A DNA stretch of 61,620 bases. It comes from JAVBQU01 sp031548675. Its GTDB lineage: Bacteria > Bacteroidota > Bacteroidia > Bacteroidales > P3. This document shows positions 52,773 through 61,281 of this stretch, one piece after another (the first letter of the stretch is position 1; each line of letters opens with the position of its first letter). Location: positions 1 to 61,620 of the forward strand of contig JAVBQU010000068.1 of the NCBI GenBank assembly GCA_031548675.1. The letters run 5' to 3'. The position numbers and the translations under genes are program-made. Below the pieces are notes generated by a model. That model was not told the DNA's origin. It searched no databases and was given only the letters and a program-made list of their open reading frames with translations.

Positions 52773-52780
52773 CAAAGATA
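52773..52780 (-). promoter_or_regulatory. Candidate -7 box for the GlmU-like gene
   Basis: Minus strand TATCTTTG (TAnnTTTG), 35 bases before ATG 52737; no -33 match found. Confidence 0.45.
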
Positions 52781-52901
52781 AAATTTTATCAGATTATTAA
52801 GTATGATTTTAAAAAAAATTAGTAATTTATGGTTGATGATTAAGTCTTTATCTAAATTAAAACGGGTTTTGATTTAAAAAGTTCATTATCAGTATAAATT
52901 T

Positions 52902-53465
52902 CTACTTTATCCTGTGTTCATTGTTTTTTATAAAACTTGCCCAGCTTGAATAACCAGTTTTAGCATCCTTAGAAGCTGTAGTTGTTGAATTCTGCATAAA
53001 ATGACACATGGCAACAGCTAGCGCGTCTGTAGCATCAAAATGTGCAGGCATTTCAGTTAAATTCAGTAAACGTTCCAACATACTTGCCACTTGTTCTTTC
53101 GAAGCACTTCCTTTTCCTGTTACAGACTGCTTAATTTTTCTCGGAGAATATTCGTGTATAGGAATTTCCCGCGAAAGTGCTGCCGCAATTACAACCCCCT
53201 GTGCTCTTCCAAGTTTCAGCATCGACTGTACATTTTTTCCAAAAAACGGAGCTTCTATAGCTAAAAAATCAGGATGATATCGGTTTATTAAAGCAATAGT
53301 GTCATCAAAAATCTTTTTCAATTTCAAAGAATGGTCTTCAATTTTATTCAATACAATGCATCCCATGTCTATAAAACTTGCTTTCTTATTTTCAATGGAA
53401 ATAATCCCAAAACCCATAATATTTGTTCCCGGGTCAACACCTAATATAATTTGTTCCTTTTTCAA
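52902..53465 (-). CDS. ruvC: Holliday junction endonuclease RuvC
   Basis: 187 residues. Start is TTG (53465-53463) because there is no in-frame ATG or GTG before the upstream in-frame stop. The TTGA overlap with the EEP gene stop suggests translational coupling. Catalytic acidic residues are seen in LGVDPGTNIMGFG, AIEAPFFG and HFDATDALAVAMCH. SGKGSASKEQV is the basic DNA-binding loop. RuvC resolves Holliday junctions with RuvAB, which are not nearby. It is the last gene of the minus-strand run. Confidence 0.95.
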   Translation of the reverse strand: MKKEQIILGVDPGTNIMGFGIISIENKKASFIDMGCIVLNKIEDHSLKLKKIFDDTIALINRYHPDFLAIEAPFFGKNVQSMLKLGRAQGVVIAAALSREIPIHEYSPRKIKQSVTGKGSASKEQVASMLERLLNLTEMPAHFDATDALAVAMCHFMQNSTTTASKDAKTGYSSWASFIKNNEHRIK

Positions 53466-54505
53466 TCGTTTTCTTGCTTTTTTATATCAATATAAATAGG
53501 GAGATGGTCGCTAAATCCCCCTAAATAGTGCATTCCGTTATATGTTCTAAAAACTTTTTTATCTAAATATTTTTCATCATCCATAAGCAGAAAATCGGGC
53601 TTAAAAATAACAGCTTCACTATTTTTTAAGAGTATGTTATTAAAACCATAATAAAGACTTCCTGAAATGATAATATTATCAATTACAGACCAATGGGCTT
53701 GATATTTGTGAGTTCCTTCTTTTCCTGCTTTCTTTGCCATTAAATTGAATAAATCATTATTTTGAAGATTTATCGTATCTGTTTTGGCATTTAAGCATTG
53801 CTTTATGGATGGAGCAAAGGGTTCATCATTCATATCTCCCATAATGATGATATTTGCATTTGGATGATTGCTGAACAGGGTATCTGTGATGCTGTGGAGT
53901 AAATTACCTACAAAGCACCGTTTGGCTTCTGTTTCTACAGCCCCTCCAAATTTAGATGGAAAATGACAAATAAACAGATGCAGCGTATCATTTGCAAAAA
54001 GTCCTTTCACATAAAGAATATCACGGGTCTTAGAATTTTTGTCAAAATCGTAAACTATAGGAATCGGGAAATGGGTTATGGGCTTAAATTTTTCGGGACG
54101 ATACAGCATCGCAACATCAATTCCCCGTCTATCGGGAGAATCATAATGAATAAACTTATAAGTAAAACGCCGTAATGGAGTATCAAGTACAAGTTTATTC
54201 AGTACATTCTTATTCTCGACTTCACATAACCCCACAATTTCCGGTGCATCCCATTCTCCCAACGCAATAATGGTCTTGCAAATATTTTGTTTCTTTTTCT
54301 CAAATTTCCCTATACCCCAATGCCTGTTTCCTGATATTGTAAAATCATCATCGTTGGCTATCGAATCGTTTTGAGGATCCATATAATTTTCAAGATTCCA
54401 AAAAGCAATACGCATTTCATTTTTATCACGAGATGTTTGTCCATAAGTAAAAGAGATGGCCCAAACTGATAAAATAATGATAAAGAAAATTCTTTTCGAT
54501 GTCAT
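53462..54505 (-). CDS. Secreted endonuclease/exonuclease/phosphatase-family protein
   Basis: 347 residues from ATG 54505, which starts a signal peptide (FFIIILSVWAISFTYGQ). ATG 54514 and an unlikely TTG at 54535 are upstream alternatives; 54535 would overlap the previous stop. The fold follows: MRIAFWNLENY, VGLCEVENKNVL, DSPDRRGIDVAMLYRP, IIMGDMNDEP, GGFSDHLPIYIDI, all diagnostic of the EEP (DNase I-like) family. Probably a periplasmic or exported nuclease or phosphodiesterase. No T9SS C-terminal domain is present. Overlaps ruvC by four bases. Confidence 0.9.
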   Translation of the reverse strand: MTSKRIFFIIILSVWAISFTYGQTSRDKNEMRIAFWNLENYMDPQNDSIANDDDFTISGNRHWGIGKFEKKKQNICKTIIALGEWDAPEIVGLCEVENKNVLNKLVLDTPLRRFTYKFIHYDSPDRRGIDVAMLYRPEKFKPITHFPIPIVYDFDKNSKTRDILYVKGLFANDTLHLFICHFPSKFGGAVETEAKRCFVGNLLHSITDTLFSNHPNANIIIMGDMNDEPFAPSIKQCLNAKTDTINLQNNDLFNLMAKKAGKEGTHKYQAHWSVIDNIIISGSLYYGFNNILLKNSEAVIFKPDFLLMDDEKYLDKKVFRTYNGMHYLGGFSDHLPIYIDIKKQEND

Positions 54506-54531
54506 GCGGTACATTTGGTCTTGATAAAAAA

Positions 54532-56190
54532 TCAATCGCCAAGTTTAATAATTTTTTCAGTCCCTAAATTTTCTCCGTTTAATGAAGAGATGTTTAGAAA
54601 ATAAACGCCTTTTCCTAAACTTTTAGTATCTAACCGGATATTTAAATTATTATTCGTAAATTTTTCTGTGAGAATAATTTTTCCTAAACTATTGTATACA
54701 TGAATAATAAAAAATGGAGGTGCTGTATTTTTAAATGTTATAAAAATTTCATTCTGGGCAGGATTAGGAGCAATAGTAAAATTATTTACCGAATTATTTT
54801 CAGCAAGGTCTTCAATAGCTAAAACATTGGTGCCACCCAAACTCATCACATTCGAATTTATTGGATCTAACCATGGTTTTAGCTGAAGAGAATCAGCATT
54901 TCCATTACTAGTCCAATTGTAAGAAAACATTCCATAATAATCGGCAGCAGTTTTTGCTGAACAAGAAGAACCTCCCCCTGTTAAGTTTCCTATAATTTCT
55001 CCATTGCTGTTGAAAAGGGCAGATCCTGAAGAACCACCTTCTGTTACACCATATCCGTTTGTGGTAGCACTCCAATTCACTTTCCAATGCGTTATTTTGC
55101 TAACATAGGCAGATGCGGTAGGCTTGGTTTTGTAAGTCGATATTTTTTTAACATCTCCGGCAGGATGATGAAAGCAAACTCCGCTTGTAGTCGCATTTCC
55201 GCTTCTATTCCACCCAGCAAAATAAGAGTTGTAGCTTTCGGGTACTTTATTTACCAATTTTAATAAGCAAAAGTCACCGCCAGCATCTCCTTCAGAAGGG
55301 TCTCTTGCCATTAAGTCGGCTCCTGTTAAGGTTTGTGTTTTAAGACCGGCATCTGTAGATGGGTTCTGGCAGCCTGGTGATTCGTAATTAAAATAAAAAA
55401 CCCATTGCTTCAATAGCAGTGCATCGGTATATTCCATACAGTGCGACGCGGTTAAAAGATAAGGAGTATTGTCTTGTTTGGTATTGTTTATTAAAGTTCC
55501 TGTGCAATACGCTTCTCCGAAGCTATTTTTTATCTTGATTCGTACTGCCGCTCTTTGTTGATTTCTATATGCATCGCCTTCGCTACAGTTTGCGTTTACT
55601 TCGCACGAACCTGATGCTCCAAATCCTGTAGCTTTCAAATCTTTATAGGTGTATCCTATTTCAGCAATCTCCATAATAGGGTTGTCTATAATATTGTAGG
55701 GCTGGAAATATTCCAGGATTACAGCATCTTTATCTACGGATTCTGTAGCAAATAAACCTGTTGCATCATTGTTTAAATAGGTAAAAGCTCCTATTAATTG
55801 TGTTTTTTCTGTATTATAAATAAATAATTTGCTCCCTTTGGGTAAGTAAAATTTATTGAAATATAATGAAATAGCAAATGCTTTTTCGGAAGATAATTTT
55901 AACTGCCAAAGATCTCCCTCTGCAAGTTGCTGATGTGTAGCTTCTTGAAAAAAATCTTTATTTACAGGTAAGATAACTCCTGCACGAAAAGGTTTATAAG
56001 CATTTTCCGGTTGGACATCTTCTGCTAAAAGGATTTGCGTATCTGGAGCAGGAATTTCTATATGATTTATTTCGGATATGGATTTATGCGAGTAACCATA
56101 AGGCATTCCACCAATACTAAGTTGGGCATAAATATTTGTATACCAAATGAATAATATAAAAGAAATAACAAAAGTAGGTTTTTTAAACAT
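54532..56190 (-). CDS. T9SS-exported trypsin-like serine protease
   Basis: 552 residues from ATG 56190, which starts the signal peptide (FKKPTFVISFILFIWYTNIYAQ); an ATG at 56211 is in frame. An N-terminal prodomain (25-200) leads to a chymotrypsin-fold protease: YLLTASHC (His250), DFCLLKLV (Asp306) and GGSSGSALF (Ser388). Several Cys pairs are consistent with extracytoplasmic folding. The layout resembles lysyl endopeptidase of the S1 group. The end is a T9SS type A sorting domain: APNPAQNEIFI, YNSLGKIIL, LGKGVYFLNIS, EKIIKL. Secreted via T9SS. It lies 32 bases downstream of a gingipain-like protease and is probably co-expressed. Confidence 0.92.
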   Translation of the reverse strand: MFKKPTFVISFILFIWYTNIYAQLSIGGMPYGYSHKSISEINHIEIPAPDTQILLAEDVQPENAYKPFRAGVILPVNKDFFQEATHQQLAEGDLWQLKLSSEKAFAISLYFNKFYLPKGSKLFIYNTEKTQLIGAFTYLNNDATGLFATESVDKDAVILEYFQPYNIIDNPIMEIAEIGYTYKDLKATGFGASGSCEVNANCSEGDAYRNQQRAAVRIKIKNSFGEAYCTGTLINNTKQDNTPYLLTASHCMEYTDALLLKQWVFYFNYESPGCQNPSTDAGLKTQTLTGADLMARDPSEGDAGGDFCLLKLVNKVPESYNSYFAGWNRSGNATTSGVCFHHPAGDVKKISTYKTKPTASAYVSKITHWKVNWSATTNGYGVTEGGSSGSALFNSNGEIIGNLTGGGSSCSAKTAADYYGMFSYNWTSNGNADSLQLKPWLDPINSNVMSLGGTNVLAIEDLAENNSVNNFTIAPNPAQNEIFITFKNTAPPFFIIHVYNSLGKIILTEKFTNNNLNIRLDTKSLGKGVYFLNISSLNGENLGTEKIIKLGD

Positions 56191-56222
56191 GGTAAAATTA
56201 TTAAGGTTCAAAAATATGAATT

Positions 56223-58544
56223 TTAATCGGAAATAATCAACTTTTTACTAAATACATACGAACTAGACAAAAATATACACAAATAAGTTCCCTGATTCAA
56301 CTTTTTATGATACAAAAAACGAGATAAGCCTTTTTCCTTTATCCCTGTAAATATAGCTTCCTGCAAAACTCCTTGCATATTATAAATAAGCAGACTAAAA
56401 TTCATAGAATAAGGTAAATATAAATCTATATTCGTAAAATTTTTCGCCGGATTGGGACTAATTTCCATACTTATTTTATTTGTATTCAAAGAATTAATGC
56501 TTTGTGAATGCTTGTAAATATGGAGCGTATCTAAATATGGAATTCTAAATTGCTTGTTTGCAAATAAATATAAGTTTTCTTTAGAAGCCAAAGGACTAAA
56601 ATTTAAGGTTACTAAGCCTTCATTATTACTCATACTTGCAGCGAGAACAGTACTATCGGAAGATAAGGCAACATAGGTATAAGGTTCTGTTTCTATTTGC
56701 AGTTCGGTTTGATTAGTAAATAAAGAATCCTGATAATTAATGAATAAAGATGTAGGCTGTTTGAGAAAAGGAGTCAACGAGGGGTCGCCCAATAAATTAT
56801 AAATCTCTGCATAATATAAAGATTTTGAAGGACTGCCTGTAGCTACAGAGAGATTTCCCAATTGGAGGAACTGACCTTGCGTAATTGCCCAATTTTCAGG
56901 ATATTCATTGTGCTGGTGGAGCCAATAATCGAATGCTGACTGAGTTTTGCTTTCATAAGCCGGATGCATTGAAACTTCACCCACGCCTACACTCCAATAA
57001 TAGTCTTCGTCCCAAAAAGTATTATCTGAAGATCCAATATAACCAATAGCTCCATTTGGACTCCGTAAAAAAGCTTCTCCAAAGCATTCGTCTATATTGA
57101 AATTTCCTGATAAACAACAATTTGAAATTATAATTGGATATTTCTTATCATTGCTAATTTGTTCTATTGATGAGTTGGAAATGTTTGGGTTCTTCCATCC
57201 ATCAGCCATACAATGGGCAGAAAAATTTACCAAAGCCATTCCAGAATCTAAATGCTGTTTAATGTCAGCGGTTTTATTAAATGATTCGGATGTACTATAT
57301 TTTATGTTCGTAAATCCCTTGTCTGCAGAAAAATACTCAGATTCTAAATAATTCATTTGTCCATCTGAGTAGATAGTATTGTTGGAACTTTCAAAACCTG
57401 CAATAAGCATGGTTTTATCTAAAAAACTAGGGTTGGAAAATTGATATTGCTCATATATAATGGTTTTTGATATCATGTTTTCAAGCTGTTGCGTATTTTT
57501 AGCTGGAAAACGACCATAAATCATTTCAGGTAAATAATCATCAGTAAATTCAGCATAATATAAATCTGTAACATGTCCCAATGAGTTGGGAATATTTGCT
57601 TTTCCTTCAAATGCAGGCAGCTGCTCTACATCGCCTACTAAAAGTAAATAAAGCGGGGCTGGGTCTTCTGGAGTTGCTTTATTGTATAAATCCTTTAAAT
57701 ATTTTTGGATAGATTGGGGAGAAGAACCTACTTCGGGATTGTCGGTATAAGCTTCTATTACTTTATAGCCTTGCCTGATTTTCCAATCCACAAAGGGTTT
57801 TAAAGTTTCTCGAAACATGGGATTTGAGACAATAATGTACTTTATCGGACTTGTAGAGTAAATAAAAGAGCTTTTATAATTGTCTGAAGAAATATTGGTA
57901 AAATAAGCTGTTCTTGCTTTTTCATAATTCGTTTTCTGAATATCTGCATTTTGAAAAAGAACTTTTGCTTCTATATTTTCGAGAACTTTAAGTTGATTAC
58001 TAACAGGATTATATTGTAGAGGAAATATACTCAGCAAGGCCATATTCTTTCCCCTCAAATATCCTTGTTTTTGAATCGTAATGAAAGGAGCTTCTGAAAA
58101 ACTATCTTTACTATAAGTTTCTGAATTCAAATAAAATAAATCTATAGTATCGTGATTTTTGGAAAGGCTTGGCTGAACCGGCAGAAGTTTTTCATAGAAT
58201 CCTTTTTGTTTAAGGTCTATGATTTTTTCGTTTTTGCGGGTTATTGAAACTTTAATGTCTGCATCCCAAGGGATTTCGATTAACTTTTGATAAACGGGAA
58301 GTTTTGGACTTCCGATTTTATCGTTATTTGAATGCAGATTTTTTATTTTGAGATTCAGAAAGTTTCCATGAATTGTTTCTACTTGCTCTAAATTAATATC
58401 TTCTGAATTAATTTGGAATTTTATATCCAGAGATTGAAAGGGATTTTCTTTTATGGTAACTTGGGCATAAGTATAACCATTTCCAGCAAAATAAATAGTT
58501 GAAAATAAAATTATAATTATGCGCAATAGAGAATTTGTAAGCAT
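56223..58544 (-). CDS. Gingipain-like C25 cysteine protease with T9SS sorting domain
   Basis: 773 residues. Signal peptide about 1-27 (GYTYAQ). A propeptide-like region (28-220) precedes the C25 catalytic domain (about 230-600): YIIVSNPMF, LYLLLVGDVEQLP, VTDLYYAEF, MIYGRFPA. His444 lies in NFSAHCMADGW and Cys477 in ISNCCLSGNF, 33 residues apart, as in RgpB (His211/Cys244). A type A sorting domain closes the protein (ISPNPAKNFTNIDLYLP, YNMQGVLQ, GTYLCIF, KKLIIS). Related to PorU and gingipains; the presence of a CTD and lack of the PorU N-terminal repeats favour secreted cargo. Only three bases separate it from the YihY gene upstream. Confidence 0.92.
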   Translation of the reverse strand: MLTNSLLRIIIILFSTIYFAGNGYTYAQVTIKENPFQSLDIKFQINSEDINLEQVETIHGNFLNLKIKNLHSNNDKIGSPKLPVYQKLIEIPWDADIKVSITRKNEKIIDLKQKGFYEKLLPVQPSLSKNHDTIDLFYLNSETYSKDSFSEAPFITIQKQGYLRGKNMALLSIFPLQYNPVSNQLKVLENIEAKVLFQNADIQKTNYEKARTAYFTNISSDNYKSSFIYSTSPIKYIIVSNPMFRETLKPFVDWKIRQGYKVIEAYTDNPEVGSSPQSIQKYLKDLYNKATPEDPAPLYLLLVGDVEQLPAFEGKANIPNSLGHVTDLYYAEFTDDYLPEMIYGRFPAKNTQQLENMISKTIIYEQYQFSNPSFLDKTMLIAGFESSNNTIYSDGQMNYLESEYFSADKGFTNIKYSTSESFNKTADIKQHLDSGMALVNFSAHCMADGWKNPNISNSSIEQISNDKKYPIIISNCCLSGNFNIDECFGEAFLRSPNGAIGYIGSSDNTFWDEDYYWSVGVGEVSMHPAYESKTQSAFDYWLHQHNEYPENWAITQGQFLQLGNLSVATGSPSKSLYYAEIYNLLGDPSLTPFLKQPTSLFINYQDSLFTNQTELQIETEPYTYVALSSDSTVLAASMSNNEGLVTLNFSPLASKENLYLFANKQFRIPYLDTLHIYKHSQSINSLNTNKISMEISPNPAKNFTNIDLYLPYSMNFSLLIYNMQGVLQEAIFTGIKEKGLSRFLYHKKLNQGTYLCIFLSSSYVFSKKLIISD

Positions 58545-58547
58545 AAG

Positions 58548-59879
58548 CTACAAATCTTTCAGTTTTACTTGAATAGCAGCATTATTAAGATATTGGGCTA
58601 GCTGCTGGTATTCCAACTGGGCTGTTTCCATTTCAGTTACACTATGTTCGAGTATGGCATTAGAACCATGATTTTCCAAAATCTGATTAACATAGCTTAG
58701 AGTGTAGGTATCAACGTTATAGGCGGGAAGAAATTCTTTTATCTCTTCATCTTCTTTGGATGGGGTTTCTACAATCAACCCGCAATCAATTAAATAGTAT
58801 AAGGTTTCTGTAAGTACTCTTTTGGGGACTTTGGAATTGCTTGTAATTTCAATTTCTGACAGGGGTTTATTACCTGCTTGGAAATTCTTTATAATTCTAA
58901 TTACCAAATGAAGGGCGATTATTTTATGGGATTGGAGGTTCATTTTTTGAATATCGTCTTCAAACTCATACCATGCTACATTTTGATGGGCAAAACTAAT
59001 CTTGGCTCCGATTAGCACAATAAGCCAACTTAATTGTAACCAGACTAAAAGCAAAGGGATTGCAGCAAAGCTTCCATAAATAGCATTTAAGCGTGAAATT
59101 CCCATCTGCAAATCGATGTAAAACCATTGGATAACTTCTATCCCGATGCCCGCAAGAATTCCTGCAACTAATGCGGCTTTAAACCGTACTTTTGTATAGG
59201 GCATGGACATGTAAATAAAAACCAATAATCCAATCATCAATAAAAGCGGAATAGCTTTAAATAACCATACTAAAATCGGGCTGACGTATTGAAAAACACC
59301 ATATTCTGCGGAAAGGGTTTTCATTGATGATTGTAAGAAAATATTCACACTGATAAACAGAATTAAGGCTACAGGAGCAATTACCAGTAAAGCTAAATAA
59401 TTGGTCATTCTGCGGATATAAGGACGTTGTTTATTTAAGTGCCAAATATCATTAAACGAAAGTTCTAAATTGTTGAATACTTTTATAATAGCCCAAAGTA
59501 AAACAATAACCCCCACTCCGGTAATTACACCTGTGCTGGTTTTGGCAATAATGCCATTGGCAATCGATAATAGGGTTGAAATAAAATGTTCTTGTCCCGC
59601 AAATTTTGTTAGCAATGTATTTTGAAGATATTCATCATAATTTAGACTTTTGGCAATAGCGAAGCCTAATGCAAAAACCGGAATTACCGCCATCATGGTA
59701 TAGTAAGTAAGAGCCGATGCTCTCAAAACTATTTTATCTGCATTTAAGCTTTTGATAGTAAGGATAACGATACGCGAAATAGAAATTCCAAACGATTTTG
59801 CTTTGGAATATTCTGTTGTATTGATTGTCCAAATATCTTTGGTAAAAAAAGTAATGAGTTTAAGAATTTTATCTTTCAT
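58548..59879 (-). CDS. YihY/BrkB-family membrane protein
   Basis: 443 residues. Membrane domain (about 40-310) with six helices and the family signatures LRASALTYYTMMAVIPVFALG, VIVLLWAIIKVFNNLELSFNDIW and YGSFAAIPLLLVWLQLSWLIVLIG. A cytoplasmic C-terminal winged-helix-like tail (about 320-443) follows (KPLSEIEITSNSKVPKRVL). Once called ribonuclease BN by mistake; the family function is unknown. Downstream gene order (C25 protease at 3 bases) shows co-transcription; HEAT-like gene is 16 bases upstream. Confidence 0.92.
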   Translation of the reverse strand: MKDKILKLITFFTKDIWTINTTEYSKAKSFGISISRIVILTIKSLNADKIVLRASALTYYTMMAVIPVFALGFAIAKSLNYDEYLQNTLLTKFAGQEHFISTLLSIANGIIAKTSTGVITGVGVIVLLWAIIKVFNNLELSFNDIWHLNKQRPYIRRMTNYLALLVIAPVALILFISVNIFLQSSMKTLSAEYGVFQYVSPILVWLFKAIPLLLMIGLLVFIYMSMPYTKVRFKAALVAGILAGIGIEVIQWFYIDLQMGISRLNAIYGSFAAIPLLLVWLQLSWLIVLIGAKISFAHQNVAWYEFEDDIQKMNLQSHKIIALHLVIRIIKNFQAGNKPLSEIEITSNSKVPKRVLTETLYYLIDCGLIVETPSKEDEEIKEFLPAYNVDTYTLSYVNQILENHGSNAILEHSVTEMETAQLEYQQLAQYLNNAAIQVKLKDL

Positions 59880-59895
59880 ATTTTAAGAATATAAT

Positions 59896-60432
59896 CTACT
59901 TACTATCTAGCCTTATTTTTGTTAAAATCTTTCTTCCTTTAGCCCAAAAAGCAATAGTTGTTTTATCTCTTTGATTATCAATAATAGCTTTGAGTTCGTT
60001 TTTTAGGTCAGGATAATATTTCAAATGATTAGCAATAACTTGTAACGCATTGGCTTTTACTGCTACAGGTTCTTGTGGAGATAACACAAAATCAAAACAA
60101 TGGTTCAATAATTCGCCTTGCAGATTTTCCGGAATATTTTGTTTTGAAAGTATGGTTAAAAAATTCCGTCTTACTCCGCTTGCATTTAATTTTGATAGGT
60201 TTTGTATGCTGCTGGCTAAATGTTTTTCAAATAGTTTTGGATATTTTTCGCAACAAATAACCATTGCCCATGAGGCACGCATTGATAAAGGATAGGGTTC
60301 GTACAGCGCAACATGAGCAGCAACATCAAAATTTTGCTGGCTTTGTCCAGCTATTTGTGCCGCACGTTCAGCCTTCACTCTTGAGGAACTATCAAGGTAT
60401 TCTTTAAATTCATCAATGGTTGTTGATGCCAT
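59896..60432 (-). CDS. HEAT-like helical-repeat protein, unknown function
   Basis: 178 residues, no signal peptide. Predicted all-helical with two-helix repeats such as MRASWAMVICCEKYPKLFEKH, GVRRNFLTILSKQ and VAVKANALQVIANHLKYYP, typical of HEAT/ARM-like scaffolds. Length and pattern match small Bacteroidota proteins that I cannot name. Cytoplasmic. It lies between the MORN lipoprotein (9 bases upstream) and YihY. Confidence 0.72.
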   Translation of the reverse strand: MASTTIDEFKEYLDSSSRVKAERAAQIAGQSQQNFDVAAHVALYEPYPLSMRASWAMVICCEKYPKLFEKHLASSIQNLSKLNASGVRRNFLTILSKQNIPENLQGELLNHCFDFVLSPQEPVAVKANALQVIANHLKYYPDLKNELKAIIDNQRDKTTIAFWAKGRKILTKIRLDSK

Positions 60433-60441
60433 GCTAGGAAT

Positions 60442-61281
60442 TTATTTCATGGTTTTTTGAGAAGTGAGTGTCCCATTTTCATCATAGTACAACCATGTGC
60501 CAACTTCTTTATTTTTACTGTATTGTCCTTGAGTACGTTGTTTGCCATTTCGATACCATTCGGTAAATTTTCCTTCACGCATATCGTCTGCATAATTAGA
60601 TTCTACAATCAATTTTCCATTTTTATCAAATGCTTTCCATGCTCCTGATTTTTTGTCCATTGCATATTCTCCCTCGTAAAAAAGATTACCGTTTTCATGC
60701 CAAACCTTGTTTATCCCATTTTTCATACCGTCTTTATAGTAGCATTCACTGTTTTTTATGCCGGTAGAAAACCAAGAAGTAGATAATCCGTTTCGAACTC
60801 CATCTACCTGTCTTTCGATAATATAAGGTTTATAGTTTGTGAAAAATTTAATATCTATTACGTTGCTTGTGGAATCTTGAAATAATTGAATTTCAGAAGG
60901 ACTGAATTCATTTTTATTGAAAGAGATAACCCTTACTTTATAACCTTTTTCTATTAACGAATTTCCGGCTGTGTCATTGAATATCCAATTGTCGCCAGTA
61001 GTATGGGTTTTAAAATCTCCTTGTGCAAATAATTTTCCATTATCGTGGTAATATTTCCATATACCTACATATTTATCTCCTTCACAAATGCCTTCTAAGC
61101 GAACTTTTTTATCAGGTGAATAGCCTATTTCTCCTATTTTTACGCTGTCTTTGTCGTAAACAAAAACTAATTTAGGATTACCATTGGAATAGGTTTCTAC
61201 AACTTTTTCTATTTTTCTATGGCAAGATGCTAGAATAAAAGAAAATAAAATACTTAATATTAATAATTTACGCATGTTCAT
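60442..61281 (-). CDS. MORN-repeat lipoprotein (YwqK-like)
   Basis: 279 residues. Lipobox FILASC (Cys20) after the first ATG; MRK two codons later is an alternative start. The mature protein is a series of MORN_2-type repeats, Y-x-NGxx-x-x-G: YHDNGKLFAQGDFK, WFSTGIKNSECYYKDGMKNG, WHENGNLFYEGEY, WYRNGKQRTQGQYSKNKEVG, YDENGTLTSQ. Such proteins are surface or periplasmic in Bacteroidota with unknown role; YwqK is an antitoxin in one setting, which need not apply. Its ATG overlaps the phosphatase stop by four bases (ATGA). Confidence 0.85.
   Translation of the reverse strand: MNMRKLLILSILFSFILASCHRKIEKVVETYSNGNPKLVFVYDKDSVKIGEIGYSPDKKVRLEGICEGDKYVGIWKYYHDNGKLFAQGDFKTHTTGDNWIFNDTAGNSLIEKGYKVRVISFNKNEFSPSEIQLFQDSTSNVIDIKFFTNYKPYIIERQVDGVRNGLSTSWFSTGIKNSECYYKDGMKNGINKVWHENGNLFYEGEYAMDKKSGAWKAFDKNGKLIVESNYADDMREGKFTEWYRNGKQRTQGQYSKNKEVGTWLYYDENGTLTSQKTMK

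Noticed and set aside
60442..61281. YwqK-like antitoxin of a toxin-antitoxin pair
   Set aside because: The lipoprotein signal places it outside the cytoplasm and no toxin-like partner is adjacent; MORN repeats alone do not show this.
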